DNA of 64,000 nt from positions 1 to 64,000 of the forward strand of contig JAGSHB010000012.1 in the NCBI GenBank assembly GCA_023954815.1, in the 5' to 3' direction. The translations under genes were made by a program, and so were the position numbers. Source of the DNA: Myxococcales bacterium. GTDB lineage: Bacteria > Myxococcota_A > UBA9042. Positions 9,067 through 15,952 of the stretch are shown here, piece after piece. Within the stretch, counting starts at the first letter, position 1, and each line of letters begins with the position of its first letter. The notes below the pieces were generated by a model. The model ran no database searches. It was not told the DNA's origin and saw only the letters and a program-made list of their open reading frames with translations.

Positions 9067-9235
9067 CGCGGACCTCCATGTGTCCACGAGTTTCGCGTGC
9101 CCCTATGACTGCCAGGCGACCCTGAGTTGAAATTGGTATGACACCGACAGCCGGCTGCGCCGCAGACGAGCCGAATCGTGGCTTTCTACCCAGAACTTCG
9201 GGCATACCTCAGCATTTTCAGCCAATCGCGACCGG

Positions 9236-9850
9236 CTAGTCACTGATGCTTGGCGTGCGCACACATCGAACAAAGTGCGGTTCGGACTTGAGCGCGTGCC
9301 CGGTTCCTCCGTTTTCAAAGTCGACGCCAAAGGCTTCATGGGCTGCGTTCGGCGCGTAGAGCGTCCGTGTCCAGAATGGTTTGGCTGGGGTCTGGGGGAA
9401 GGCCAGCGTGTCGATGGACGGCGTCGTGGTGAGGCTCAACACAAGCGACTCCAGTTCGTCTTTGTGCGGCAACTTCCAGTCGTCGTACGCGCCCACCACC
9501 AAACTGTCACAGTAGTCGATGGCGTCCTGCCACTTGCGCTTGGTGCTGCTGACCTTGCGCTGCCACATGAGCCCTGTGGCGCTGTCGAAGACCGCATCGC
9601 CCCCATCCTCCCAAACGAAGGAGCCACTTCTCCTATCGCCATAGAGGCTGGAGATGGAGCCGTCGCCATTCGCCCCGCCATCGCACCCCCCAGCACATTG
9701 CCCCGCCGCTTTTGCGCTGACGTCCTCGCCACATCCCGAGCCCCCGAGCCCACAGATGATGGCCAAACCCAACAACGTCGCCGTCGTCGCCGCGCGGCGG
9801 TGCGGGGTGAGCGTGCGTTGCGCCTTCCAAAGGCTCCATCCGATCGTCAT
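9236..9850 (-). CDS. DUF1566 (Lcl C-terminal domain) putative lipoprotein
   Basis: A 204-aa protein with a hydrophobic N-terminal segment (residues ~24-38) ending in GGSGC, a loose lipobox with Cys at 40, then a Gly/Cys-rich linker. Residues ~80-200 match the DUF1566/Lcl C-terminal pattern: FDSATGLMWQ, WQDAIDYCDSL, DWKLPHKDELESLV, FWTRTLY, FVRCVR. Such domains occur in secreted and fimbrial-associated proteins of unknown biochemical function. Probably exported to the periplasm or cell surface. The gap downstream (9067-9235) to plsC holds nothing recognisable. Confidence 0.75.
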   Translation of the reverse strand: MTIGWSLWKAQRTLTPHRRAATTATLLGLAIICGLGGSGCGEDVSAKAAGQCAGGCDGGANGDGSISSLYGDRRSGSFVWEDGGDAVFDSATGLMWQRKVSSTKRKWQDAIDYCDSLVVGAYDDWKLPHKDELESLVLSLTTTPSIDTLAFPQTPAKPFWTRTLYAPNAAHEAFGVDFENGGTGHALKSEPHFVRCVRTPSISD

Positions 9851-9976
9851 GCGTGTCTCCCAGCGCGTACAACATCACCCGCCTGTGCGACGAATTGGCG
9901 CGATCTACGAGACTAAAGGTACACTCCCGGGCCGCAACGCAAAGCCCCGTATTGTTAGGGCTGTCGGAGGAAGCAG

Positions 9977-10474
9977 GTGCAACGTCAACTCATCGTCATG
10001 CGTCACGCAAAGAGTTCTTGGAAATCCAGTACGTTGTCCGATCACGACCGGCCGCTCAATGGCCGCGGGCGGCGGGATGCGCCGCGCATCGCGGAGGCGT
10101 TGGTCGCGCGTGATTGGTGGCCAGATGTGGTGATCAGCAGCGACTCCACCCGAACACGGGAGACGTGGGCGCTCATGGCGGCGGCAGCACATGGCGTCGA
10201 AGCGCCGGCCGTCTTTTTTAAGTCCAGCCTCTACCTCGCAGGGTTCAACGAGGTGCACGCCGAGGCGGCCGGGTGGCGCGACGAATGGCGTCGCGTGTTG
10301 GTGCTCGGTCACAACCCGGGTTGGCAGCACCTGACCGGTCGACTTTCAGGCGTATTTGAGGAGATGACGACCGCCAATGCGGCGCTGCTCTCCGGCGCTG
10401 GTCGACAGTGGCGCAACGCACTGGAAGGCCCCTGGCAACTCGACGGGATCTTGCGCCCGCGCGAACTGGAGTGA
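9977..10474 (+). CDS. sixA: SixA-type phosphohistidine phosphatase
   Basis: A 165-aa histidine phosphatase of the small SixA branch: LIVMRHAKSSW (catalytic His), DHDRPLNGRGRRDAP, SSDSTRTRETW and LGHNPGW with the second catalytic His. In E. coli SixA acts on phosphohistidine of phosphotransfer proteins; the partner here is unknown. The GTG at 9977 has GGAGGA 5 nt upstream and starts just ahead of the conserved beta-strand, so it is preferred. It leads a same-strand run through the DUF4349 proteins to the oligopeptidase, with a 65-bp gap to the next gene. Confidence 0.88.
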   Translation: MQRQLIVMRHAKSSWKSSTLSDHDRPLNGRGRRDAPRIAEALVARDWWPDVVISSDSTRTRETWALMAAAAHGVEAPAVFFKSSLYLAGFNEVHAEAAGWRDEWRRVLVLGHNPGWQHLTGRLSGVFEEMTTANAALLSGAGRQWRNALEGPWQLDGILRPRELE

Positions 10475-10539
10475 GCCAACGCCATCCACGTAGGACATCG
10501 GCTGCGAGCCCGGAGATCCGACGTTTTAGGGAGACTGTG

Positions 10540-11868
10540 ATGCGCGAGATGTCGATCCTTGCTGCCACCCTGACAGTCATGCTGCTGTGCGGATGCGGCG
10601 GCCAGCAATATGTGACGTCCAGTGGCTGGATGAAGCAGAGCCAGCGCCGGAGCGGATCGGCCAGCGCCCAGCACTCGCGAGTCGTTCAGTCACTGAAGAA
10701 GCAGGCGGGCCGGCGCGGCGGGCACACACGCAGCTACTTTTCACGGGTGGAAACAGCGAGCGTGGACACGTCCGCCCAGCCAGTCCAGGCCACCAGCGCT
10801 CGTCCCGCTCCCAAACGTCCGACTTCCAAACGTCCCCCAAGCAAGCGGCGCAAAGCACGGCGACAGACGACACGGAAGGCCCCACCCCAGGTGTCCGCCC
10901 CCAAGCGCAAAGCACGGGCCTATCGGGTCGCGGCCAAAGAGGAGCAACGGACCCAACAGGTGGTCTATCTTGGCTACCTTCAACTGCGCGTTCGCCAGCG
11001 CATCAAGACTCTCGACGCGGTCACGAAGCTGGTTGAAGAGGCGAACGGCTACATCGAACGCGTCGGTCAGCGTACGGTGGTAGTTCGTATTCCCGCCAGC
11101 GATTTTGACGCTACGATGCGACGGTTTGAGGCGCTCGGCCGCGTGACAGCCCGGCGCATCCAAGCGCTCGATGTCAGCGCGCAATTCACCGATCTGGACG
11201 CGCGCCTCGCCGTGGCGGGTGAGTCTCAACGACGGTTGCTGGCGTTGCTGGCGCAAGAGCAAGACGTCAACGAGCGGCTGCGGATCGTCAAAGAGATCAA
11301 ACGCCTGTCCGAGCAGATCGAGTCCATCGAATCCACTCTCGGCACGCTGAGAAATCTGGTCGCTTACTACACCATTACCCTCGATATCATCGGCACCGCA
11401 CAGCACCGTCGCAGCGCCGATCACCGGTCGCCCTTTCCGTGGGTGCGCTCTCTCGTGGATCATCGCATCGTGCATGAGGCCGGCAAAGACACCCTGAGTC
11501 TGTCGGTCGCCAAAGGATTTGTGCGCTTCGAAACCGCCGACAGTTGGCACGCACGGGCCGCCGACACAGCAATCGTGCGCGCCGCGGTGCTGCCCAATGA
11601 GCCAGACGGGTCAACCACATTTTGGCATGCAGCGGTGGCCCATGAACTGAGCGGTCGCAGCGATGTCGCACACGAACAAGGCCAAAGCGGCGGCGTCATC
11701 TGGACGGCGTGGCGCAACCGGGACGTGGAGCCGCGCATCTGGCTGATTGGACTCAAAGTGGTCCGGGGTCAAATCGCCTTGGTAGAGGCATTCTTCCCGA
11801 CCGTCGCCAGCTGGAAACGCCATCGGGCCGCGGTGATTGGGACATTGTCTAGCTTGGAGGTGCGCTGA
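10540..11868 (+). CDS. DUF4349-domain lipoprotein
   Basis: A 442-aa exported lipoprotein: MREMSILAATLTVMLLCGCGG gives a signal with Cys at ~17-19. A basic, proline-rich linker runs to about residue 125. Residues ~140-295 match DUF4349: a YLGYLQLRVRQR strand, the EANGYIERV and VVVRIPASDFD segments, then a long heptad-patterned helical pair (VNERLRIVKEIKRLSEQIES) likely forming a coiled coil. The family is a putative envelope protein often anchored by an extra membrane helix, which is not obvious here. AGGGAG precedes the ATG at 10540. Its TGA overlaps the next ATG by one base, so the two are translationally coupled. Confidence 0.78.
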   Translation: MREMSILAATLTVMLLCGCGGQQYVTSSGWMKQSQRRSGSASAQHSRVVQSLKKQAGRRGGHTRSYFSRVETASVDTSAQPVQATSARPAPKRPTSKRPPSKRRKARRQTTRKAPPQVSAPKRKARAYRVAAKEEQRTQQVVYLGYLQLRVRQRIKTLDAVTKLVEEANGYIERVGQRTVVVRIPASDFDATMRRFEALGRVTARRIQALDVSAQFTDLDARLAVAGESQRRLLALLAQEQDVNERLRIVKEIKRLSEQIESIESTLGTLRNLVAYYTITLDIIGTAQHRRSADHRSPFPWVRSLVDHRIVHEAGKDTLSLSVAKGFVRFETADSWHARAADTAIVRAAVLPNEPDGSTTFWHAAVAHELSGRSDVAHEQGQSGGVIWTAWRNRDVEPRIWLIGLKVVRGQIALVEAFFPTVASWKRHRAAVIGTLSSLEVR

Positions 11869-12572
11869 TGAACGTCCATCTTCGCTGGAACCTCCCCCCC
11901 GTCGCCGTCCTCAGTCTGCTCGTTCCCGGCTTGCTCGTTGTGCTCGCTTGCCCCGTGGAAGCTGGGCCTCCGACGACGTCTCCGCCTCTGCACAAAACGG
12001 CTAAATCGCCGAAGAACCAATCTAAAAGCCAATCGCAACGACAAGCTCGCCACACCGCGCTGAGTGCGTCTCTGGTCATCAAGGTGGCCGATCCGGCGAA
12101 GGTTCGACGCCGCATCCTCAAGCTCATCAAGAAAAGTGGTGGCCACCCCGCCCTGATGACCGACAGTCAACTCAACCTCAAGGTGCCGCCGAAGCAGCTC
12201 AGCGCAACACTGGCGGTGCTGGGCAAGGCAGGCCATGTGCTCGACAAGAAGATGAGCCGCGCTGACATGACCGAACAGATCGCTCGGTTGCGGGGTCGTC
12301 TTCGGAGCAAGACCGCGCTGCTGGCGCGATTGCGCGGTTTCTTGGACGACTCTGGGGTCGGCGCGACACTGAAGATCGAGCGGACCATGCAACAACTGGT
12401 TCGAGAGATAGAAGGGCTGAAAGGGCGGCTTCGCCTCGCGGTCAGCCGCAGCACCATGGCCGACGTGCGCATTCGTTTTCAGTACCGCAACCCCACGCAG
12501 CTGCGCTACGTACGCTCGCCGTTCGGGTGGATTAACTCGGTGGACGTTCACCGCTTCTTGCGGGAGTTCTGA
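11868..12572 (+). CDS. Secreted DUF4349-like paralogue
   Basis: A 234-aa protein with a signal peptide (hydrophobic residues ~12-30, cleavage near VEAG). A low-complexity Lys/Ser/Gln linker follows, then a shortened version of its neighbour's domain: a beta strand ASLVIKVADPAKV, the QLNLKVPPKQLSATLAVLGK block and a paired helical coiled coil with Arg/Leu heptads. It looks like a degenerate or partner copy of the upstream DUF4349 protein. Coupled to the previous gene by TGATG, and only one base from the next. The two may hetero-oligomerise through their coiled coils; that is inference. Confidence 0.65.
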   Translation: MNVHLRWNLPPVAVLSLLVPGLLVVLACPVEAGPPTTSPPLHKTAKSPKNQSKSQSQRQARHTALSASLVIKVADPAKVRRRILKLIKKSGGHPALMTDSQLNLKVPPKQLSATLAVLGKAGHVLDKKMSRADMTEQIARLRGRLRSKTALLARLRGFLDDSGVGATLKIERTMQQLVREIEGLKGRLRLAVSRSTMADVRIRFQYRNPTQLRYVRSPFGWINSVDVHRFLREF

Positions 12573-12573
12573 G

Positions 12574-13026
12574 ATGAACAAAGCCCTCTTGGCGGCCCTA
12601 TTGGTCGTCCTGCCGCTCGCTTGCTCGCCGGTCTACCAGCTTAAAGCTCCGGCGGCGTTCGCTCGCTTCACCACAGGCGATACCAATCGCTGGATCACCG
12701 CCGATGGCGTGCGGATGCGGGTGCGCGAGGTCGACAACGACCCCAAAGCCAAGCTGCCTTTTTGGAAAGAAGCCCTCGGCGGCCACCTCAAGAAGCGAGG
12801 CTACAAACCCAAAGGCAGTCAGGACTTCCAAACGGCGTCACAGCTACCGGCCAGCACGCTCACCTTCCTCCTGCCCCGCGGCAATGGCGACTGGGTCATG
12901 AGCGTCACCCTACTGGTCGCTGGCGATCGCATCATCGTCGTAGAAGTGGTGGGCCTGTGGCAGCGATGGAAGCCCCACGAGGCGGCCCTTCATCAAGCAA
13001 TCGTCGCGTTTTCACCGAGCGAATAG
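12574..13026 (+). CDS. Small lipoprotein, unknown function
   Basis: A 150-aa protein. LLAALLVVLPLACSP gives a clear lipobox with Cys at 17. The mature part has mixed alpha/beta character with AFARFTTGDTNRWITADGVRMRVREVDNDP near the start, and no domain I recognise. The downstream half (LTFLLPRGNGDWVMSVTLLV) resembles a small sandwich fold. It starts one base after the upstream stop, and the oligopeptidase gene follows after 24 bp, so it is probably co-transcribed with both DUF4349 proteins and may work with them in the outer envelope. Confidence 0.6.
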   Translation: MNKALLAALLVVLPLACSPVYQLKAPAAFARFTTGDTNRWITADGVRMRVREVDNDPKAKLPFWKEALGGHLKKRGYKPKGSQDFQTASQLPASTLTFLLPRGNGDWVMSVTLLVAGDRIIVVEVVGLWQRWKPHEAALHQAIVAFSPSE

Positions 13027-13050
13027 CGCGATCCAACTTCCGGAGTTTTC

Positions 13051-15114
13051 ATGACCAACCCTCTGCTTCACCCCCTCCCTTTGCCAGATTTTGCCGCCGT
13101 CGAGGCTGCGCACGTCGCTCCGGCGATGGCGACTGTGCTCAATGAGGTGCGCACCGCGATGGCGTCATTGGAGGAGCGCGCCGCACTGGCCGAGAGTTGG
13201 GAACAGTTGGCGGCGCCGCTCGAAGCCCTCGTCGATCGCCTTCAGACCACCTGGGGCGTGGTGAATCACCTGCTCGGCGTGCGTAATACCGACGCGCTGC
13301 GCACGGCCCACGCGGCGCTGCAGCCAGAAGTTGTTCAGGTGTCCATGGGCATCGCCCAAAGCCTACCGCTGTACGACGCGTGTGTTCGGCTGCGGAAAGA
13401 GGCGACGGATCCGGTCGAGCAACGCCTTCTCGACTGCCATATCCGCGACGCGGCTCACGCGGGTGTAGCCCTGACGGGCGAGAAGAAGGAACGCTTCAAC
13501 GCCATCGCGATGCGCCTCGCAGAGTTGTCGACCCAGTTTTCGAATCACGTGCTTGATGCGACCAAGGCCTGGTCGTTGACCCTGCGCGAACAAGCAGAAG
13601 TAGATGGCCTTCCGACGTCGCTGCGCGCGATGACGGCTCAAGCTGCGAGAGGCGCCGGAGAGGAAGACGCCTCCGCCGAGGCTGGCCCGTGGCGACTGAC
13701 CCTCGATTTCCCGTGTTTCGGCCCCTTTCTCAAGCACAGCAAACGCCGAGACCTGAGGGAGAAGCTCTATCGCGCGTTCATCTCACGAGCCTCCGAGGGA
13801 CAAGGGGACAACGCGCCGCTGATCGCAGAAATCCTGCAACTGCGGCGCGAAAAGGCCCAAATTCTAGGCTTTGAGACGTTTGCCGAGCTGAGCCTTGGTT
13901 CAAAAATGGCTGCAAATGTGGCCGACGTTCGTGGGCTACTGGAGCAACTTCGCGGCAAGAGTATTGATGCGGCGACCGAAGACCTGGCGGAGCTCAACGC
14001 CCTGGCGGCGTCCGAGGGTGCGCCGACTCCCTTGCGCCACTGGGACATTGCCTACTGGTCGGAGCGTCTGCGCGAGCAACGCTTCTCCATCGAAGAGGAG
14101 GCCCTACGCCCGTGGTTGCCCTTCCCGACGGTTCTCAATGGGCTGTTTGCCCTGGCGGGAGAGCTGTTTGACGTTCGTTTTGTCGACGCGACCGCCGAAG
14201 TCAGCCGTTGGCACGACGACGTACGTTATTACCGGGTGTTGAACGCCAGCAATGACGCTGAAATCGCTGGCTTCTACCTCGACCCCTACTCCCGGCCGTC
14301 CGAAAAGCGCGGTGGTGCATGGATGGACGAATGTGTCGGTCGGAGCGCGCGTCTCGGCAGCGGCGGACGGGTGCGATTGCCCGTCGCCTACTTGGTCTGC
14401 AATGGCACGCCGCCAGTGGACGGCGCCCCGTCGCTCATGCGCTTCCGAGAGGTCGAGACCCTCTTTCACGAGTTCGGCCATGGCCTGCAGCACATGCTGT
14501 CGACAGTCGATGATGGCTTGGCGAGTGGCATTCGCAACGTCGAGTGGGACGCAGTCGAGCTGCCCAGTCAATTCATGGAGAACTGGTGCTATCACGGTGC
14601 GACCATGCGGAAATTCAGTGGCCACGTGGACTCTGGAGAGCCGATGCCAGACGAACTCTTCGCGAGTCTCGTCGCTGCGCGGAGCTTTCGTGCAGGTAGC
14701 GCCATGCTCAGGCAGCTCAACTTCGCCCTGACAGACCTCGCCCTGCACCACGAGCATGACCCATCCGGCGCAGAGACAGCGTTCGATGTGCAAGCCACCA
14801 TCTCAGAGACCACATCTATCCTGGCGCCCCTCCCCGAAGACCGCTTCTTGTGCGCATTTGGTCACATTTTCGCGGGCGGCTACGCAGCTGGCTACTACAG
14901 CTACAAGTGGGCAGAGGTCCTCAGCGCCGACGCATTCTCGGCATTTGAGGACGCCGGCTTGGATGACCCAGCAGCCGTGAGAGCGGTAGGCCAACGCTTC
15001 CGCGACACGGTGCTGTCCCTCGGAGGCTCCGTTCACCCGATGGACGTCTTTTCGTCCTTCCGTGGGCGCAACCCGACGACGGATGCTTTGTTGCGACACA
15101 ACGGCTTGGCGTAG
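13051..15114 (+). CDS. prlC: M3-family oligopeptidase A-like metallopeptidase
   Basis: A 687-aa zinc peptidase, the usual size for oligopeptidase A / dipeptidyl carboxypeptidase. The zinc motif is LFHEFGHGLQH, with His473, Glu474 and His477, and the third ligand Glu lies about 28 residues later in NVEWDAVELPSQF. FAGGYAAGYYSYKWAEV near residue 610 is the conserved substrate-binding block of M3 enzymes. No signal peptide, so it is cytosolic and degrades short peptides such as those left by signal peptide or ATP-dependent proteolysis. GGAG lies ahead of the ATG. Last gene of the sixA-to-peptidase run. Confidence 0.9.
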   Translation: MTNPLLHPLPLPDFAAVEAAHVAPAMATVLNEVRTAMASLEERAALAESWEQLAAPLEALVDRLQTTWGVVNHLLGVRNTDALRTAHAALQPEVVQVSMGIAQSLPLYDACVRLRKEATDPVEQRLLDCHIRDAAHAGVALTGEKKERFNAIAMRLAELSTQFSNHVLDATKAWSLTLREQAEVDGLPTSLRAMTAQAARGAGEEDASAEAGPWRLTLDFPCFGPFLKHSKRRDLREKLYRAFISRASEGQGDNAPLIAEILQLRREKAQILGFETFAELSLGSKMAANVADVRGLLEQLRGKSIDAATEDLAELNALAASEGAPTPLRHWDIAYWSERLREQRFSIEEEALRPWLPFPTVLNGLFALAGELFDVRFVDATAEVSRWHDDVRYYRVLNASNDAEIAGFYLDPYSRPSEKRGGAWMDECVGRSARLGSGGRVRLPVAYLVCNGTPPVDGAPSLMRFREVETLFHEFGHGLQHMLSTVDDGLASGIRNVEWDAVELPSQFMENWCYHGATMRKFSGHVDSGEPMPDELFASLVAARSFRAGSAMLRQLNFALTDLALHHEHDPSGAETAFDVQATISETTSILAPLPEDRFLCAFGHIFAGGYAAGYYSYKWAEVLSADAFSAFEDAGLDDPAAVRAVGQRFRDTVLSLGGSVHPMDVFSSFRGRNPTTDALLRHNGLA

Positions 15115-15606
15115 GCGCCGTGGTGGCGGACAGCAGGCGTCAAAGACCTGTCAGGGCGTCGGAATGGCGACATTGTTCGGGCTAGTATTTCCCGACACTT
15201 AGATCAAGCGATCCATACTTCACGAATAATTACAAAAGATTCCGTCAGCCGCCCTCTTTCGGCTGGCGAATGTGATCAGGTTCAAGCCAGGAGAGGGGTC
15301 ACTTCTTTGGGTGAGGCCGACGGCTCGCCAAACGTCGAGTCGCTCATGGCGAAACCCATCCTAACCCTTGTGTTTCACGTCATTATCTGTCAACCAACCG
15401 CGCCGGCGGGCCGTCCGATCGTGATACTGAACGGTGCTCAATCCTCACACCCCGCTCGCCCCCCACAGCACGGGTGATTGCCTGTGGATACAGATCCACA
15501 ACCCTCCGAAAATAAGCATAGAACTCGGAGGCGAACGAGGGGTCATTTCAGCCAAACCAAAAGTCAGGATCTGGCCCGATCTCAAGGAGTTGGCGCTGAG
15601 GGGTCG
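15115..15606. other. Upstream part of the long nrdA leader region, non-coding
   Basis: No convincing gene lies in the 838 bp between the oligopeptidase and nrdA. This part holds a 6-bp-stem hairpin (CAGCCG/CGGCTG near 15246-15265) and three copies of GAGGGGTC at 15293, 15537 and 15598, the first two extended to GAGGGGTCAYTTC. It also has the inverted DnaA-like boxes listed separately. The size and the repeated words suggest a regulatory region for the ribonucleotide reductase genes. The AAGCCAGGAGA word at 15284 resembles part of a B12 box but nothing else of a cobalamin riboswitch was found. Confidence 0.45.
15483..15500. promoter_or_regulatory. Inverted pair of DnaA-box-like sites upstream of nrdAB
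   Basis: TGTGGAT at 15483-15489 and ATCCACA at 15494-15500 form a perfect 7-bp inverted repeat with a 4-base spacer. The left one read on the minus strand is GTATCCACA, one mismatch from the DnaA consensus TTATCCACA; the right one is weaker. E. coli nrdAB is known to have DnaA boxes in its control region, so control by DnaA-ATP linked to the cell cycle is possible. The pair lies about 107-139 bp upstream of the predicted promoter elements. Confidence 0.45.
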
Positions 15607-15655
15607 ACACAACATCTTGTGTTGACACCCCCACCCTCGCCCCAATATCTGTTGT
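15607..15655 (+). promoter_or_regulatory. nrdAB promoter overlapped by two NrdR-type boxes
   Basis: ACACAACATCTTGTGT at 15607-15622 is a near-perfect 16-bp palindrome that fits the NrdR box consensus (ACACWATATATWGWGT) in 14 of 16 positions. A weaker second box (CAATATCT core, 15640-15655) is centred 33 bp downstream, about three helical turns, as is usual for paired NrdR boxes. A -35 element TTGACA (15622-15627) abuts box 1. ATATCT (15645-15650, 17-bp spacer) is the likely -10 and lies inside box 2. NrdR binding would thus block RNA polymerase when dNTP pools are high. No nrdR gene is in this window. Confidence 0.75.
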
Positions 15656-15871
15656 TCTTGTCGGTTATCACCAAAGGCGCCCACGGGTGTCTCGGTCCGC
15701 ACAAATAGAAAGCCCAACTCTGGGCCGTAGGTTTGTGCGCGCTAAAATCGAGAACATGGATCGCTTGTCGGTCCCCCACATGGAGTCGCCGACAACGTCA
15801 TCGTGATTCGCCCTCGGCAACGAGGTCGATCCAAAGCAACCCTCTAGTGACCCGCCCTGAGGGGGCAAGCA

Positions 15872-15895
15872 ACGGAATGCTTCGCGCAATTCCGT
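15872..15895 (+). other. Hairpin in the nrdA 5' untranslated region
   Basis: ACGGAAT (15872-15878) and ATTCCGT (15889-15895) make a perfect 7-bp stem with a 10-base loop, 58 bp before the nrdA ATG. No U-run follows, so it is not a simple terminator; it may be an mRNA-stability or translation element. The stretch 15656-15871 shows nothing else I can support. Confidence 0.4.
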
Positions 15896-15952
15896 AACGG
15901 TCGCGCTCGCTCTACGGACAGCCGCACTGAGTGACAGTAGAACAACAACCTA

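Noticed and set aside
15277-15296. tRNA T-arm-like GGTTCAAGCC in the nrdA leader
   Set aside because: The 5-bp T-stem does not pair, and no acceptor, D or anticodon stems can be drawn around it.
15264-15340. Possible cobalamin riboswitch upstream of nrdA
   Set aside because: Only an 11-base word resembling part of a B12 box (AAGCCAGGAGA) was found; the other conserved blocks and the pseudoknot arms are missing.
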